Shown: in pieces, positions 9,135 to 17,994 of the stretch
How positions within the stretch are numbered: position 1 is the first letter of the stretch
Layout: every line of letters starts with the position of its first letter
Source: an uncultured Stenotrophomonas sp.
GTDB lineage: Bacteria > Pseudomonadota > Gammaproteobacteria > Xanthomonadales > Xanthomonadaceae
Reading direction: 5' to 3'
Assembly: GCF_945952405.1 (NCBI RefSeq)
Contig: NZ_CAMFIA010000001.1
Span: 186,001 to 250,000, forward strand
DNA: 64,000 nt
Notes under the pieces: model-generated
The model's database searches: none
What the model was told of the DNA's origin: nothing
Seen by the model: only the letters and a program-made list of their open reading frames with translations
Translations under genes and position numbers: made by a program

Positions 9135-11191
9135 AGCTGCTGCTCAGCCAGATGTGGGGCGGCCGCCGTGACCTGGCGCTGGTGGCGCTGGTGATCGGTG
9201 TGCTGGTGGTGCTGTTCGTGCCGATTCCGCCGGTGCTGCTGGATTTCCTGCTGGTGGTGAACATCAGCATGGCCATGCTGATCCTGCTGGTGACGTTCTT
9301 CACCGACACGCCGCTGAAATTTTCCACGTTCCCGACCATCCTGCTGTTGTCCACGCTGTTCCGGTTGTCGCTGAACGTCTCGGCCACGCGCCTGATCCTG
9401 GAAGGTGGCGATGCGGGCCGGGTGATCAACGCGATCGGCGAGTTCGTGATTGGCGGCAATTACATCGTCGGCATCGTGGTGTTCCTGATCCTGGTGGTCG
9501 TGCAATACGTGGTGGTCACCTCCGGTGCGCAGCGCGTGGCGGAAGTCGCCGCCCGTTTTACCCTGGATTCGATGCCCGGCAAGCAGATGAGCATCGATGC
9601 CGACATGAACATGGGGCTGATCGATGAGCACGAGGCACGTCAGCGCCGCGCACAGATCGAGAAGGAAGCCAACTTCTACGGCGCGATGGACGGCGCCACC
9701 AAGTTCGTCAAGGGCGATGCGATCGCCGGCATCATCATCATCCTCACCAACATCATCGGCGGCCTTGCCATCGGCATCGCGCAGCTGGGCCTGCCCTGGG
9801 GCGAGGCGGTGCAGCACTTCACGTTGATGACCATCGGCGACGGTATCGTCACCCAGATTCCGTCGCTGGTCATCGCGGTGGCCACCGGCATCATCATCAC
9901 CCGCGCTGCCGCCGACGCGCAGCTGGGCACCGAGATTCCCAGGCAGGTGATGGCCAACCCGAAGGCGCTGGCGATCGTGGCCGTCGTGCTGCTCCTGGTC
10001 TTGCTGCTGCCGGGCTTCCCCAAGCTGCCAGTGATTGCGGTCCTGCTGGTGCTGGGTGGCCTGGGCTGGGCGGCGATACGGGCGCGTGCAGGCGATGTCG
10101 CGGAGATGGCGCAGGAGCAGGTGGAAGCCACGGCAGCGGCCAAGGCCGGCGAAGACGGCAGCGACTGGATGCGCATCGAACCGATCGAGATCCGCCTCGG
10201 TGCCGAGCTCGCCGATGCTTTCCTGGGGGATGATGGCGACCTGGCCGATCGCATCGCGCATGTGCGTCGGCAGTTCGCGCAGGACATGGGCTTCTTGGTG
10301 CCGCGCGTGCAGACCAGCCGGCGATCGGAGCTGCGCGGCAACGCCTATGAGATCCACTTCCAGGGCACCCGGGCGGGGCAGGGTGAGCTGACGATCGATC
10401 GTGTGCTGGCCATCAACCCGGGCGGCAACCGTGCGCGCCTGGAGGGGGCGGAGACCCGGGATCCGGCGTATGGACTGCCCGCGCAGTGGATCAGCAAGGA
10501 GCAGCGTCAGCACGCGCGCAGCGTCGGCTATACCCTGGTGGATGCCGATACGGTGGTGATCACCCATCTGAGTGAGCTGATCAAGCGCCATTGCGCAGAT
10601 CTGCTGACCCGCGCCGAGGCCGAACGCATGGTCAACCGCTTGCGCGAGCAGCAGGGCTCGCTGGTCGAGGAGCTGGTACCCGGCGTCCTGACCTATTCGG
10701 AGATCCAGAAGGTACTGCAGCACCTGCTGCGCGAGCAGGTCAGCATCCGCCATCTGGAAGCGATCCTGGAAGTGCTGGTTGATGCCGGCCGCACCACCAA
10801 GCAACCCGATGAGCTGGCCGAGCGGGTGCGTGAGCGGCTCGGTGCGGCGATCTGCCAGAGCCTGCGCGATGCGCAGGGCGATCTGCATGTGATGACCCTG
10901 TCGCCGGAACTCGAGCGCACCCTGCTGGCCAACCTGCGCCCGGTTGACGGTCGCGCCGGCTCGCTGTTCGGTGATATGGCGCAGCTGGACGGCTTCATGA
11001 AGAACCTGGCCAGCCAGGCCGAATCGATGATGGGCCGCAGCCTGGTGCCGGTGCTGTTGTGCCCCTCGCCGGCGCGACGCTCGCTACGGGCGTTGCTGGT
11101 GCGTTCGATGCCGTATCTGGCGGTGCTGGGCCTGAACGAAGTGCCGGCCACGCTGCCGGTCCGCTCCTTCGCCGCGATCCAGTCCCACTGA
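9131..11191 (+). CDS. flhA: flagellar-type export gate protein FlhA
   Basis: The protein has 686 residues starting at the ATG at 9131, which overlaps the flhB stop; the open frame extends upstream only as shadow inside flhB. There are about eight transmembrane helices in the first 330 residues. The conserved loop after helix 4 (RVAEVAARFTLDSMPGKQM, about residues 135-155) is the FHIPEP signature region. The C-terminal cytoplasmic domain (about 350-686) normally docks chaperone-substrate complexes. Length and domains are complete, so the gate appears functional. Confidence 0.96.
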   Translation: MKLLLSQMWGGRRDLALVALVIGVLVVLFVPIPPVLLDFLLVVNISMAMLILLVTFFTDTPLKFSTFPTILLLSTLFRLSLNVSATRLILEGGDAGRVINAIGEFVIGGNYIVGIVVFLILVVVQYVVVTSGAQRVAEVAARFTLDSMPGKQMSIDADMNMGLIDEHEARQRRAQIEKEANFYGAMDGATKFVKGDAIAGIIIILTNIIGGLAIGIAQLGLPWGEAVQHFTLMTIGDGIVTQIPSLVIAVATGIIITRAAADAQLGTEIPRQVMANPKALAIVAVVLLLVLLLPGFPKLPVIAVLLVLGGLGWAAIRARAGDVAEMAQEQVEATAAAKAGEDGSDWMRIEPIEIRLGAELADAFLGDDGDLADRIAHVRRQFAQDMGFLVPRVQTSRRSELRGNAYEIHFQGTRAGQGELTIDRVLAINPGGNRARLEGAETRDPAYGLPAQWISKEQRQHARSVGYTLVDADTVVITHLSELIKRHCADLLTRAEAERMVNRLREQQGSLVEELVPGVLTYSEIQKVLQHLLREQVSIRHLEAILEVLVDAGRTTKQPDELAERVRERLGAAICQSLRDAQGDLHVMTLSPELERTLLANLRPVDGRAGSLFGDMAQLDGFMKNLASQAESMMGRSLVPVLLCPSPARRSLRALLVRSMPYLAVLGLNEVPATLPVRSFAAIQSH

Positions 11192-11198
11192 GGCCCGT

Positions 11199-11879
11199 AT
11201 GACCGACACGCTTGAAGCGATCAGCCGCAGCCTTGCTGCCGAAGTCAGGACCCTGGCCACCATCAGCCAGAACGTGGCCAACGCGCATACACCCGGCTAC
11301 CGCGCCTTGCGCACCGCTCCGGATTTCGCCGCCCAGGCCGGGCTGCGCACCGTGGCCGATCAGCGTGATGGTGGGCTTGCACAGACCGGCCGGGCGCTTG
11401 ACCTTGCCTTGCGTGGCGAGGGCTTTTTCGTGGTGGAGCGCGAGGGGCGGGCCATGCTGGCGCGCTCGGGTGCCCTGCGCATCGGCGAGGCCGGGCAGCT
11501 GATGACAGCCAACGGGGAAGCCGTGGTCGGCAGCGCCGGACCGATCGTGATTCCGGGGGGGCAGGCCGCCAGCGTCCGCGTGGACGGTGACGGGCGCCTG
11601 TGGGTGGAAGAGCAGGAAGTGGACCAGCTGCGCCTGGTGGCGACAGCCGATCCGGCCGCGGTGTCGCCGCTGGGCGCAGGAACCTATGACTACAGCGGCG
11701 AACTGCATCCGTGGGAAGGCAAGGTGGTGCAGGGGGCTCTTGAGCGCGCCAACGTCGAGGCGGCCGACGAAATGCTGCGCCTGATGGAAACCACCCGCCA
11801 CATCGATTCGGTTCGCCGCGCCATCAGCACCTACGACCAGATGCTGGATCGGGGCATCAACAACCTTGGCAACAACTGA
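11199..11879 (+). CDS. flgF: proximal rod protein FlgF
   Basis: The protein has 226 residues. The N-terminus has the rod/hook family signature (ISQNVANAHTPGYRALRT, about 21-38). The C-terminal helix (ANVEAADEMLRLMETTRHID) is the other half of the coiled D0 domain. FlgF is a single-layer part of the rod crossing the periplasm and leaves by the type III route without a cleaved signal. It starts 7 bases after flhA and is followed by flgG after 16 bases, the usual flgF-flgG order. Confidence 0.93.
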   Translation: MTDTLEAISRSLAAEVRTLATISQNVANAHTPGYRALRTAPDFAAQAGLRTVADQRDGGLAQTGRALDLALRGEGFFVVEREGRAMLARSGALRIGEAGQLMTANGEAVVGSAGPIVIPGGQAASVRVDGDGRLWVEEQEVDQLRLVATADPAAVSPLGAGTYDYSGELHPWEGKVVQGALERANVEAADEMLRLMETTRHIDSVRRAISTYDQMLDRGINNLGNN

Positions 11880-11895
11880 GTACGGAGCGACCCAG

Positions 11896-12675
11896 ATGAT
11901 CGATGCCCTCTACATCGCCGCCAGCGGCTTGCGCAGCGAGCAGAAACAGATCGACGTGATCTCCAACAACGTCGCCAACATGCAGACTCCGGGCTTCAAG
12001 CGCAGCCGGGTCAACTTCGCCGACGTGGCCGGTGCCGCGATGCCACCGGCCCTCGATGCCACGTTGCCGGCAGCACCCGCGCAGGCGATGCCGGGTGGCA
12101 CCCGGATCAGTGCCACCCTGGCCGAGTTCGAGACCGGCGATATCCGCGCGACCGGTAATCCGCTGGATCTGGCGATCAACGGCTCCGGGCTGTTCGAGCT
12201 GGAGCTTGACGACGGCAGCGTTGCCTACACCCGCGACGGCCAGTTCAGGCTTGACGCCGAAGGCAGCCTGCGCACCCTGCAGGGCGCCCGCCTGGCAAAT
12301 GCCCCGCAGATCCCGCTCGATGCGACCAAGCTGGAGGTATCCAGCGCTGGCGAGGTCTCGGTGCTGATGCCGGGCGAGACCCAGCGCACCGTGCTGGGCG
12401 CGATTGAGGTGGCAGTATTCGGTGCCACCGATGCCCTGCAGTCGGTGGGCGACAACCGCTTTACCGCCACCGTTGCCGCCGGCTCGCCCAGCTACGCGGT
12501 ACCCGGTGAGGCCGGCAGCGGCAAGCTGCAGCAGGGCTACGTGGAAATGGCCAACGTCCAGATGATCGAAGAGATGTCCAGCCTGGTGATGGCACAGCGC
12601 GCCTATCAGCTCAATGCGCGTGTGCTGCAGGCCGCAGATCAGGTCCTGGAAACCATCAACAACCTGCGCCGCTGA
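11896..12675 (+). CDS. flgG: distal rod protein FlgG
   Basis: The protein has 259 residues with the family start MIDALYIAASGL and the signature DVISNNVANMQTPGFKRSR (about residues 20-38); the C-terminus YVEMANVQMIEEMSSLVMAQ is typical. The ATG at 11896 is preferred over an in-frame ATG at 11866 because it aligns with FlgG and has GGAG upstream at about 11884. FlgG forms the distal rod through the P and L rings. Length is normal. Confidence 0.95.
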   Translation: MIDALYIAASGLRSEQKQIDVISNNVANMQTPGFKRSRVNFADVAGAAMPPALDATLPAAPAQAMPGGTRISATLAEFETGDIRATGNPLDLAINGSGLFELELDDGSVAYTRDGQFRLDAEGSLRTLQGARLANAPQIPLDATKLEVSSAGEVSVLMPGETQRTVLGAIEVAVFGATDALQSVGDNRFTATVAAGSPSYAVPGEAGSGKLQQGYVEMANVQMIEEMSSLVMAQRAYQLNARVLQAADQVLETINNLRR

Positions 12676-12677
12676 TC

Positions 12678-13376
12678 ATGCACTCCTTGATCCTGATGCT
12701 TGCCCTGGCGTCGCCGACCGCCGCCCACTCCACGCCTGCGCCATTGTCAGGCCAGTACCTGGCTGCCCGCGTGGTGGAGACAGTGCAGGCACGCCTGCAG
12801 GCACAGGGCAGTAGCGCGATCGTGTCGGTGCTGGGCCGCGTGGCGGACGTTACCGGTGTTGGTGCCGATCCCGAGGTCGAGGTGGGTACGGTTGCCGGGC
12901 GCTGGCCACGTGCGCGCGCCTCGGTCCCGGTGCGCCTTACCGATTCGAGGGGCACGCGCCGCCTTGTCACCGTATGGCTTGCAGCGAGCGACCTGCGCGA
13001 AGTGCTGGCCTACAGCAACGACTATCCGGCGATGGTTCCGGCGGAGAAGCTGCAGGCAACGCCCGTCCGCATCGATATGGCCTGTTGCGAAGGGCCCGCG
13101 ATTGCCACGCTGGCCGATGTGCGGGGCAAGCGACTGCGGCGCGCGGTGCATGCCGGTCGTCCGGTGCTGGCCGAGGATCTTACGGCTGCACCCGAGGTTG
13201 CGGCACAGCAGCAGGTGACTCTGGCAGTGGAGCGGGGTGCCGTCCGCATCGTAGTGGCAGGAACGGCACTGGCCAGTGGACGGCTGGGTGAGCGCATCCA
13301 GGTGCGTCCGCAGGGATCGCAGCGGGCAGTGCAGGCACGGGTCAGCGCTCCGGCAGAGGTGGTGATCGATGAATAG
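12678..13376 (+). CDS. flgA: P-ring assembly chaperone FlgA
   Basis: The protein has 232 residues with a short Sec signal peptide (about 1-16). A SAF-type domain follows at about 140-232, with the family's closing motif GRLGERIQVRPQGSQRAVQA. FlgA is periplasmic and helps FlgI assemble into the P ring. Its presence together with flgH and flgI shows that the structure is meant to cross peptidoglycan and outer membrane. It overlaps flgH by 8 bases. Confidence 0.88.
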   Translation: MHSLILMLALASPTAAHSTPAPLSGQYLAARVVETVQARLQAQGSSAIVSVLGRVADVTGVGADPEVEVGTVAGRWPRARASVPVRLTDSRGTRRLVTVWLAASDLREVLAYSNDYPAMVPAEKLQATPVRIDMACCEGPAIATLADVRGKRLRRAVHAGRPVLAEDLTAAPEVAAQQQVTLAVERGAVRIVVAGTALASGRLGERIQVRPQGSQRAVQARVSAPAEVVIDE

Positions 13377-13944
13377 ACAGGCTGTTGCCGCCCTGCTGGG
13401 CGCTTTGCTGGCGACCCAGGCCGCACAGGCACAGAGCCTGGTTGAGCCCGAACGGTACCGCGCGCTGGCGGCAGACCATCGGGCCTATCGCCTGGGTGAT
13501 GTCATTACCGTGTACGTTGCCGAAGCGACCCGGGCCAAATCGCAAGCGGCCACCGACGCGTCCAGCAGGCTTGAGCTCAGTGCGGGATTGCGTTCGCCCA
13601 GCACCGATTTCAACGCCGATGCCGGCGTGGGCGGCAGCAATTCCGGTGGCGCCCAAACCACGCGAGTGGGGGAGCTGCGGACCCAGGTTTCGGTGCAGGT
13701 GGTTGCGCTGGAGCCCGATGGCAGCCTGCGCATCGAGGGTATGCAGACATTGACCGTCAACGGCGAGAACCAGCGCATCCGGCTGAAAGGCCTGGTGCGC
13801 CCGCAGGACGTGTCAGCGCAGAACACGGTGTGGTCCAACCGCATCGCCAATGCCGAACTGGAACTGGATGGCGTGGGCATCGTCAGCGAATCCCAGCGCC
13901 AGAGTGCGATCTACCGACTCTTCAAGTGGCTGAGGTTGATGTGA
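13369..13944 (+). CDS. flgH: L-ring protein FlgH, without lipobox
   Basis: The protein has 191 residues, shorter than the usual 220-235. The core signature (YRLGDVITVYVAEATRAKSQA, here residues about 40-58) and the C-terminal motif (VSAQNTVWSNRIANAELEL) identify FlgH. The signal peptide ends in ATQAAQAQS with no cysteine, while typical FlgH is a lipoprotein with an L-x-G-C lipobox. This FlgH would be cut by signal peptidase I and not anchored by lipid. The L ring forms the outer-membrane pore for the rod. The gene overlaps flgA by 8 and flgI by 4 bases. Confidence 0.92.
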   Translation: MNRQAVAALLGALLATQAAQAQSLVEPERYRALAADHRAYRLGDVITVYVAEATRAKSQAATDASSRLELSAGLRSPSTDFNADAGVGGSNSGGAQTTRVGELRTQVSVQVVALEPDGSLRIEGMQTLTVNGENQRIRLKGLVRPQDVSAQNTVWSNRIANAELELDGVGIVSESQRQSAIYRLFKWLRLM

Positions 13945-15056
13945 GGATCACGATCGCAGCAGTACTGGTGGCCGCCTTGTGCCAGGCCGGGTGGGCCCAC
14001 GCCGGCGCAGTGAAGGTGAAGGATATCGCCCGCGTGGCCGGCGTTCGCGAGAACCAGCTGACCGGCTACGGCCTGGTGTTTGGCCTGTCGGGATCCGGTG
14101 ACTCCCAGCGCAACCGCGCCACCGTGCAGTCGGTGGCCAATACCCTGCGCAACTTCGGCGTCAACGTGGCCGAGGACGATATCGCCAGCCGCAATGTGGC
14201 TGCGGTGATCGTCACCGCCAAACTGCCGCCGTTTGCCGAACCTGGGCAGATGGTGGATGTGCAGGTCGCCTCGTCCGGCGATGCGCGCAGTTTGACCGGC
14301 GGCACGCTGATGCTGACGCCGTTGATGGCCGCCGATGGCCGACTGTATGCAATGGCGCAGGGAGCGATTTCGGTGGGCGGCTACCAGTTCCAGGGGGTTA
14401 CCGCATCGCTGCAGAAGAACCACCCGACGGTGGGCTGGATTCCATCCGGAGCCAGCATCGAACGGGCATCGCCATTGCCGGTAGCCGGAGAAGGACGTGA
14501 GCTGAGCATCCTGCTCAACGAACCCGACTTCACCAACGCCAGCCGCATCGCCAGTGTGATCCGCAGTGCCGAACCGTCATCGACGGTACGTGCGGCGCAT
14601 GCGGGCAAGGTCACGGTGTCATTTGCCTCGCCGCCGGCCGATCTGGTGGAGCGCATCGCGCATCTGGAGAACCTTTCCGTGGTCCAGGACAGGCCGGCGC
14701 GGGTGGTGGTCAACGAGCGCACCGGCACCGTTGTCGCCGGTGGCGACGTGCGCCTGGGCCAGGTTGGCATCTCGCATGCCGGCCTGCGCGTGGAGATCCG
14801 TACCGAGTACCAGGTGTCCCAGCCGGACGGCATCTACTACCGCCCTGGGCACAGCATTGCCACGGCGGTGGTGCCCAGCACCACGATCAAGGCCGAAGAT
14901 CCTGAGGCACCGCTGGTACGCATCCCTGAAGGTGCCACCGTCGCCGACCTGATCTCGGCGCTGCGCGCGGTGCATCTGAGCACGCGCGACGTCATTGCCG
15001 TCCTTCAATCGATCAAGGCCGCCGGTTCGCTCGACGGCGAGCTTGTCATCCAGTAA
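13941..15056 (+). CDS. flgI: P-ring protein FlgI
   Basis: The protein has 371 residues, the normal length, with a Sec signal peptide (about 1-19). The mature part opens with the family motif VKVKDIARVAGVRENQLTGY and contains GLSGSGDSQRN. The GTG at 13941 is chosen because it overlaps the flgH stop (GTGA) and begins directly before the signal peptide; further upstream the frame only shadows flgH. FlgI forms the periplasmic P ring around the distal rod. No flgJ muramidase gene follows, unlike in the common flgI-flgJ order. Confidence 0.95.
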   Translation: MRITIAAVLVAALCQAGWAHAGAVKVKDIARVAGVRENQLTGYGLVFGLSGSGDSQRNRATVQSVANTLRNFGVNVAEDDIASRNVAAVIVTAKLPPFAEPGQMVDVQVASSGDARSLTGGTLMLTPLMAADGRLYAMAQGAISVGGYQFQGVTASLQKNHPTVGWIPSGASIERASPLPVAGEGRELSILLNEPDFTNASRIASVIRSAEPSSTVRAAHAGKVTVSFASPPADLVERIAHLENLSVVQDRPARVVVNERTGTVVAGGDVRLGQVGISHAGLRVEIRTEYQVSQPDGIYYRPGHSIATAVVPSTTIKAEDPEAPLVRIPEGATVADLISALRAVHLSTRDVIAVLQSIKAAGSLDGELVIQ

Positions 15057-15074
15057 CTGCACTCAGGAGCGCTG

Positions 15075-15437
15075 ATGATGTCCAGCAGTGAGACCACCAT
15101 CGACGCGATCCGGCTGGCGCTGGGCATGTACCAGAGCCGGGCCGAGATCGCCAATTCCAACATCGCCAACGCTTCGATGCCCGGTGCATTGGCACTGCGC
15201 GCCGATTTCTCGCAGTACCAGCTGATGCTTGATGCAGCCGTGGAGGGCCGGAGTGATGGCCTGCGGCAGGCGATTGCGCAGGTGCGTGAGCCGGACATTC
15301 GTCCGCTGGAAACACCGTTGAACCTGGATGCGCAGGTTGGCGAGCTGGTGGGGGTGGGCGTGGGCTTCCAGTCGCTGACCGAAGCGCTGAACCGGCAGTT
15401 CGGCTTGATGCGCCTGGCTGTGGTCGGGAGGAACTGA
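15075..15437 (+). CDS. flgB: proximal rod protein FlgB
   Basis: The protein has 120 residues, slightly short for FlgB. The N-terminal helix and the motif AEIANSNIANASMPG (about residues 22-37) are those of rod proteins. AGGAG at 15065-15069 serves either the ATG at 15075 or the one at 15078. The usual flgB-flgC-fliE order follows. FlgB is the first rod component on top of FliE. Confidence 0.88.
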   Translation: MMSSSETTIDAIRLALGMYQSRAEIANSNIANASMPGALALRADFSQYQLMLDAAVEGRSDGLRQAIAQVREPDIRPLETPLNLDAQVGELVGVGVGFQSLTEALNRQFGLMRLAVVGRN

Positions 15438-15439
15438 GC

Positions 15440-15832
15440 ATGCCGATCGATTCATTACTGGATGTGGCCCGCGACGGCCTGAACTACGAGCGGCTGCGCC
15501 TGGATGCCGCCAGCCGCAATATCGCGGCCGCCAACGTCGCGGTGCCTGCTGGCCAGGAGGTGACGCTGTGGCAGGTCGGCAATGGCAGCTCGTTCGGCCA
15601 CTGGTTGGGGCAGGGCGGCACGCTGCAGCAGGCACCGGCGGCTACCCGGGTGGTCCATGACCCCGGTAATCCGTTGGCCGACAGCAACGGCCAGGTACGT
15701 TTTCCGCAGGTCGACCTGGTACAGGAAATGACCACGCTGATGACTGCCAGCCGAGGCTATGAGGCCAACGTACGTTCGTTCAACCTGCTGCGCAGCATGA
15801 TGCTGCGCTCGCTTGAAATCGGGGCCAAGTGA
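15440..15832 (+). CDS. flgC: proximal rod protein FlgC
   Basis: The protein has 130 residues. The N-terminus (LRLDAASRNIAAANVAVPAG) and the C-terminus (VDLVQEMTTLMTASRGYEAN) are the two ends of the rod-protein D0 coiled coil and match FlgC. The segment NGQVRFPQVDLVQEM corresponds to FlgC's 'G.V..PNV....EM'. It is 2 bases from flgB and shares a base with the fliE start. Confidence 0.9.
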   Translation: MPIDSLLDVARDGLNYERLRLDAASRNIAAANVAVPAGQEVTLWQVGNGSSFGHWLGQGGTLQQAPAATRVVHDPGNPLADSNGQVRFPQVDLVQEMTTLMTASRGYEANVRSFNLLRSMMLRSLEIGAK

Positions 15833-16128
15833 TGAGCATCGAGGCAATCGGCCCAATCGGGCTGGAACAGGGACAGAGTCTGGCCATATCGGCGCCGACC
15901 ACACCTGCGGCGGACTTCTCCGGATGGCTTGCCAGTGGCGTTGGGCATGTCGAGCACAGCCTGGATGTAGCCGAGACCGGGGTCCGCGCACTCGCCGCCG
16001 GACGTGACGTGCCGGTGCACGAAGTGATGATCGCACTGGAACAGGCACGCCTGGATCTCAGCCTGGCCACCGAAGTGCGCAACCGCCTGGTAGAGGCCTA
16101 CCAGGAACTGGCGCGGATCCAGCTGTAA
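15832..16128 (+). CDS. fliE: MS ring-rod junction protein FliE
   Basis: The protein has 98 residues and the family's C-terminal helical motif (PVHEVMIALEQARLDLSLAT and RLVEAYQELARIQL). The ATG at 15832 overlaps the flgC stop by one base; a GTG at 15829 is possible but unnecessary. FliE connects the MS ring and the export gate to the rod. A 34-base gap to fliF is the largest inside the main operon. Confidence 0.92.
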   Translation: MSIEAIGPIGLEQGQSLAISAPTTPAADFSGWLASGVGHVEHSLDVAETGVRALAAGRDVPVHEVMIALEQARLDLSLATEVRNRLVEAYQELARIQL

Positions 16129-16162
16129 GCCACTGCTCACTCCCATCTATCAAGCCGAGTCC

Positions 16163-17551
16163 ATGGATCCCAGGAATTTCTATCTTTCGTTGCAGCGCCC
16201 GGCGCGGATTGGCCTGATCATCGGCATCGTCGCGCTGCTGGCGCTGACCATTGCGACCCTGTGGTGGGTGATGACGCCCCGGCAGCAGCTGCTGTTCGGC
16301 AACATGAATGAACGCGATGCTGCCGAGGTGGTGGCGTCGCTCAACGAATGGAAGGTGCCACACACCATCACGGACGGCGGCGCCGGCATCACCGTAGCGG
16401 CCGATCAGGTGTATGACACCCGCATGCGGTTGGTTTCGGCCGGAGTGCCGCGTGGGGGGCACGTCGGCTTCGAGCTGTTCGACGATTCGGACTTCGGTGT
16501 CACCGAGTTCGCGCAGCGGGTCAATTACCAACGCGCCCTGCAGGGCGAGATCGAACGTACCATCGCCGCGCTTCCCGGTGTCACCAGTGCGCGCGTGCAC
16601 CTCACCATCCGCCGTCCTGGCCTGTTCGCCGATCAGCATGATGACTCGAAGGCGTCTGTCGCACTGGCACTGGAGCCGGGCCAGCGCCTGACCCGCAAGC
16701 AGATCAATGGTGTACGCAGCCTGGTGGCCGCATCGGTGGAGGGCCTGGCGCCGACCCAGGTCTCGGTGCTGGATTCCGATGGTGGTCTGCTTGCAGCCGC
16801 AAGCGCGGATGGCGCCAACGATGCCGATCTGCAGGGACATGCCGAAGAAGACCAGCGGCTGGAGAACCGCCTGCAGGCACGCATCGTGGATCTGCTGGGG
16901 CAGGTCCTGCATGACGAAGAATTCCGTGTGTCGGTGGAGGCCACCCTCAACTTCGACGCGGTTCGTGAAGTGAGCGAACGGCCGCTGGCGCAGGGGGGCG
17001 ATGGCAACGGCCTGCTTGCCAACAAGCGGGTCAGCCACTCAGGCGGCAGCGAGGGCGGGCAGAACCAGAACGAGGAGGAGTCCACCTTCGTGCACGGTAC
17101 CGCGCGCCAGGAGATCGCCCGCGCGCCGGGCCGGATCGAGACGCTGTCCGTGGCGGTCATCCTGCCGCCGAACCTGGACGACAGCGAGGTCGAGCGGATC
17201 CGCGCGCTGGTCGCCGCCGCAGCCGGCATCAACGAGGTGCGGGGAGACCGACTTGCGGTATCGCGGCTTGGCCGCGGCCAGCGCTGGGATGCCTCACCCG
17301 GCGCGGCCCGTGCCGTCACTGCGCTGGGTGCAACGCAGACCCCGCCATCCTCCCAGCCGGCATCGCCGGTGAAGAAGACGGTGGCATCGACCCCCTGGAT
17401 CCGTTGGGCCCTGATCGCCGTTGCCGGTGCCTTGCTGGGCGGGATTGCGATCCTGGCTACGCAACGACGCCCGAAGCGATTGAGCCGCACCGAACGGGAC
17501 GCCGTTCTGGCCAGGATGCGTGGCTGGTTGGCCGAGGGGGGCGCGCCATGA
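16163..17551 (+). CDS. fliF: MS-ring protein FliF, short form
   Basis: The protein has 462 residues, about 100 shorter than most FliF proteins. Transmembrane helices are at about 14-37 and 411-433, with the periplasmic ring-building domains between them (for example LVSAGVPRGGHVGFELFD and RVHLTIRRPGLF, the conserved S-ring segments). The short cytoplasmic tail (ERDAVLARMRGWLAEGGAP) corresponds to the FliG-binding tail. FliF is the inner-membrane base ring. The gene overlaps the next gene by 4 bases, as in many FliF-FliG pairs. Confidence 0.94.
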   Translation: MDPRNFYLSLQRPARIGLIIGIVALLALTIATLWWVMTPRQQLLFGNMNERDAAEVVASLNEWKVPHTITDGGAGITVAADQVYDTRMRLVSAGVPRGGHVGFELFDDSDFGVTEFAQRVNYQRALQGEIERTIAALPGVTSARVHLTIRRPGLFADQHDDSKASVALALEPGQRLTRKQINGVRSLVAASVEGLAPTQVSVLDSDGGLLAAASADGANDADLQGHAEEDQRLENRLQARIVDLLGQVLHDEEFRVSVEATLNFDAVREVSERPLAQGGDGNGLLANKRVSHSGGSEGGQNQNEEESTFVHGTARQEIARAPGRIETLSVAVILPPNLDDSEVERIRALVAAAAGINEVRGDRLAVSRLGRGQRWDASPGAARAVTALGATQTPPSSQPASPVKKTVASTPWIRWALIAVAGALLGGIAILATQRRPKRLSRTERDAVLARMRGWLAEGGAP

Positions 17552-17994
17552 ACAGTTCGCGCGGCGAACGCAAGTGCGCCCTGATGCTGGCCACGCTGGC
17601 GGCGTCTGACCGGCGCCAGCTGCTTGCCCAGCTGCCACCGGCCGCAGCATCCCGGATCAAGCGACTGGTGGGTGAGCTGCAGGCGTTGCGCCTGCCCATC
17701 GCCGAGCTTGCCCAGGCGCTGCTGGCCGACGAAGTGGTTGGACTCACCAGCGAAACGTCGCTGGATGTAGAGCAGTTGATGGGACTGGCGGCGCACCTGC
17801 CGGATGCCTGGTACGCACGCGTACTGGCGGCCTGGGGGGAGCTGGATCGATCGTTCTGCGTGTCGCTGCTGGAGCCGTCACGCGGTGCGGCGGTGGCGCG
17901 CGAGCTGGGCAGGGTGCCCGCGCTGCCGCCGCGCCTGGCCCATGCACTCAAGGCAGAGGCGATGCAGTTGGCCGCGGTGGAGCGCGCCGCATGA
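17548..17994 (+). CDS. fliG: truncated FliG-like protein (N-terminal domain only)
   Basis: The protein has 148 residues, while FliG normally has about 330. The start (RKCALMLATLAASDRRQLLAQLPPAAA) resembles FliG's N-terminal domain, which binds the FliF tail, and the gene sits in the fliG place between fliF and fliH. The middle domain with the EHPQ motif and the C-terminal torque helix that faces MotA are absent. The gene is not broken: it has overlapping junctions on both sides and no remnant downstream. It would therefore serve as an adaptor under the MS ring, not as a rotor. The similarity is modest, so the name rests partly on position. Confidence 0.7.
   Translation: MNSSRGERKCALMLATLAASDRRQLLAQLPPAAASRIKRLVGELQALRLPIAELAQALLADEVVGLTSETSLDVEQLMGLAAHLPDAWYARVLAAWGELDRSFCVSLLEPSRGAAVARELGRVPALPPRLAHALKAEAMQLAAVERAA

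Noticed and set aside
17404-17547. Longer start for the FliG-like protein
   Set aside because: The extra residues are out of character (Arg/Cys-rich shadow of the fliF end); the ATG at 17548 overlaps the fliF stop as at the other junctions.
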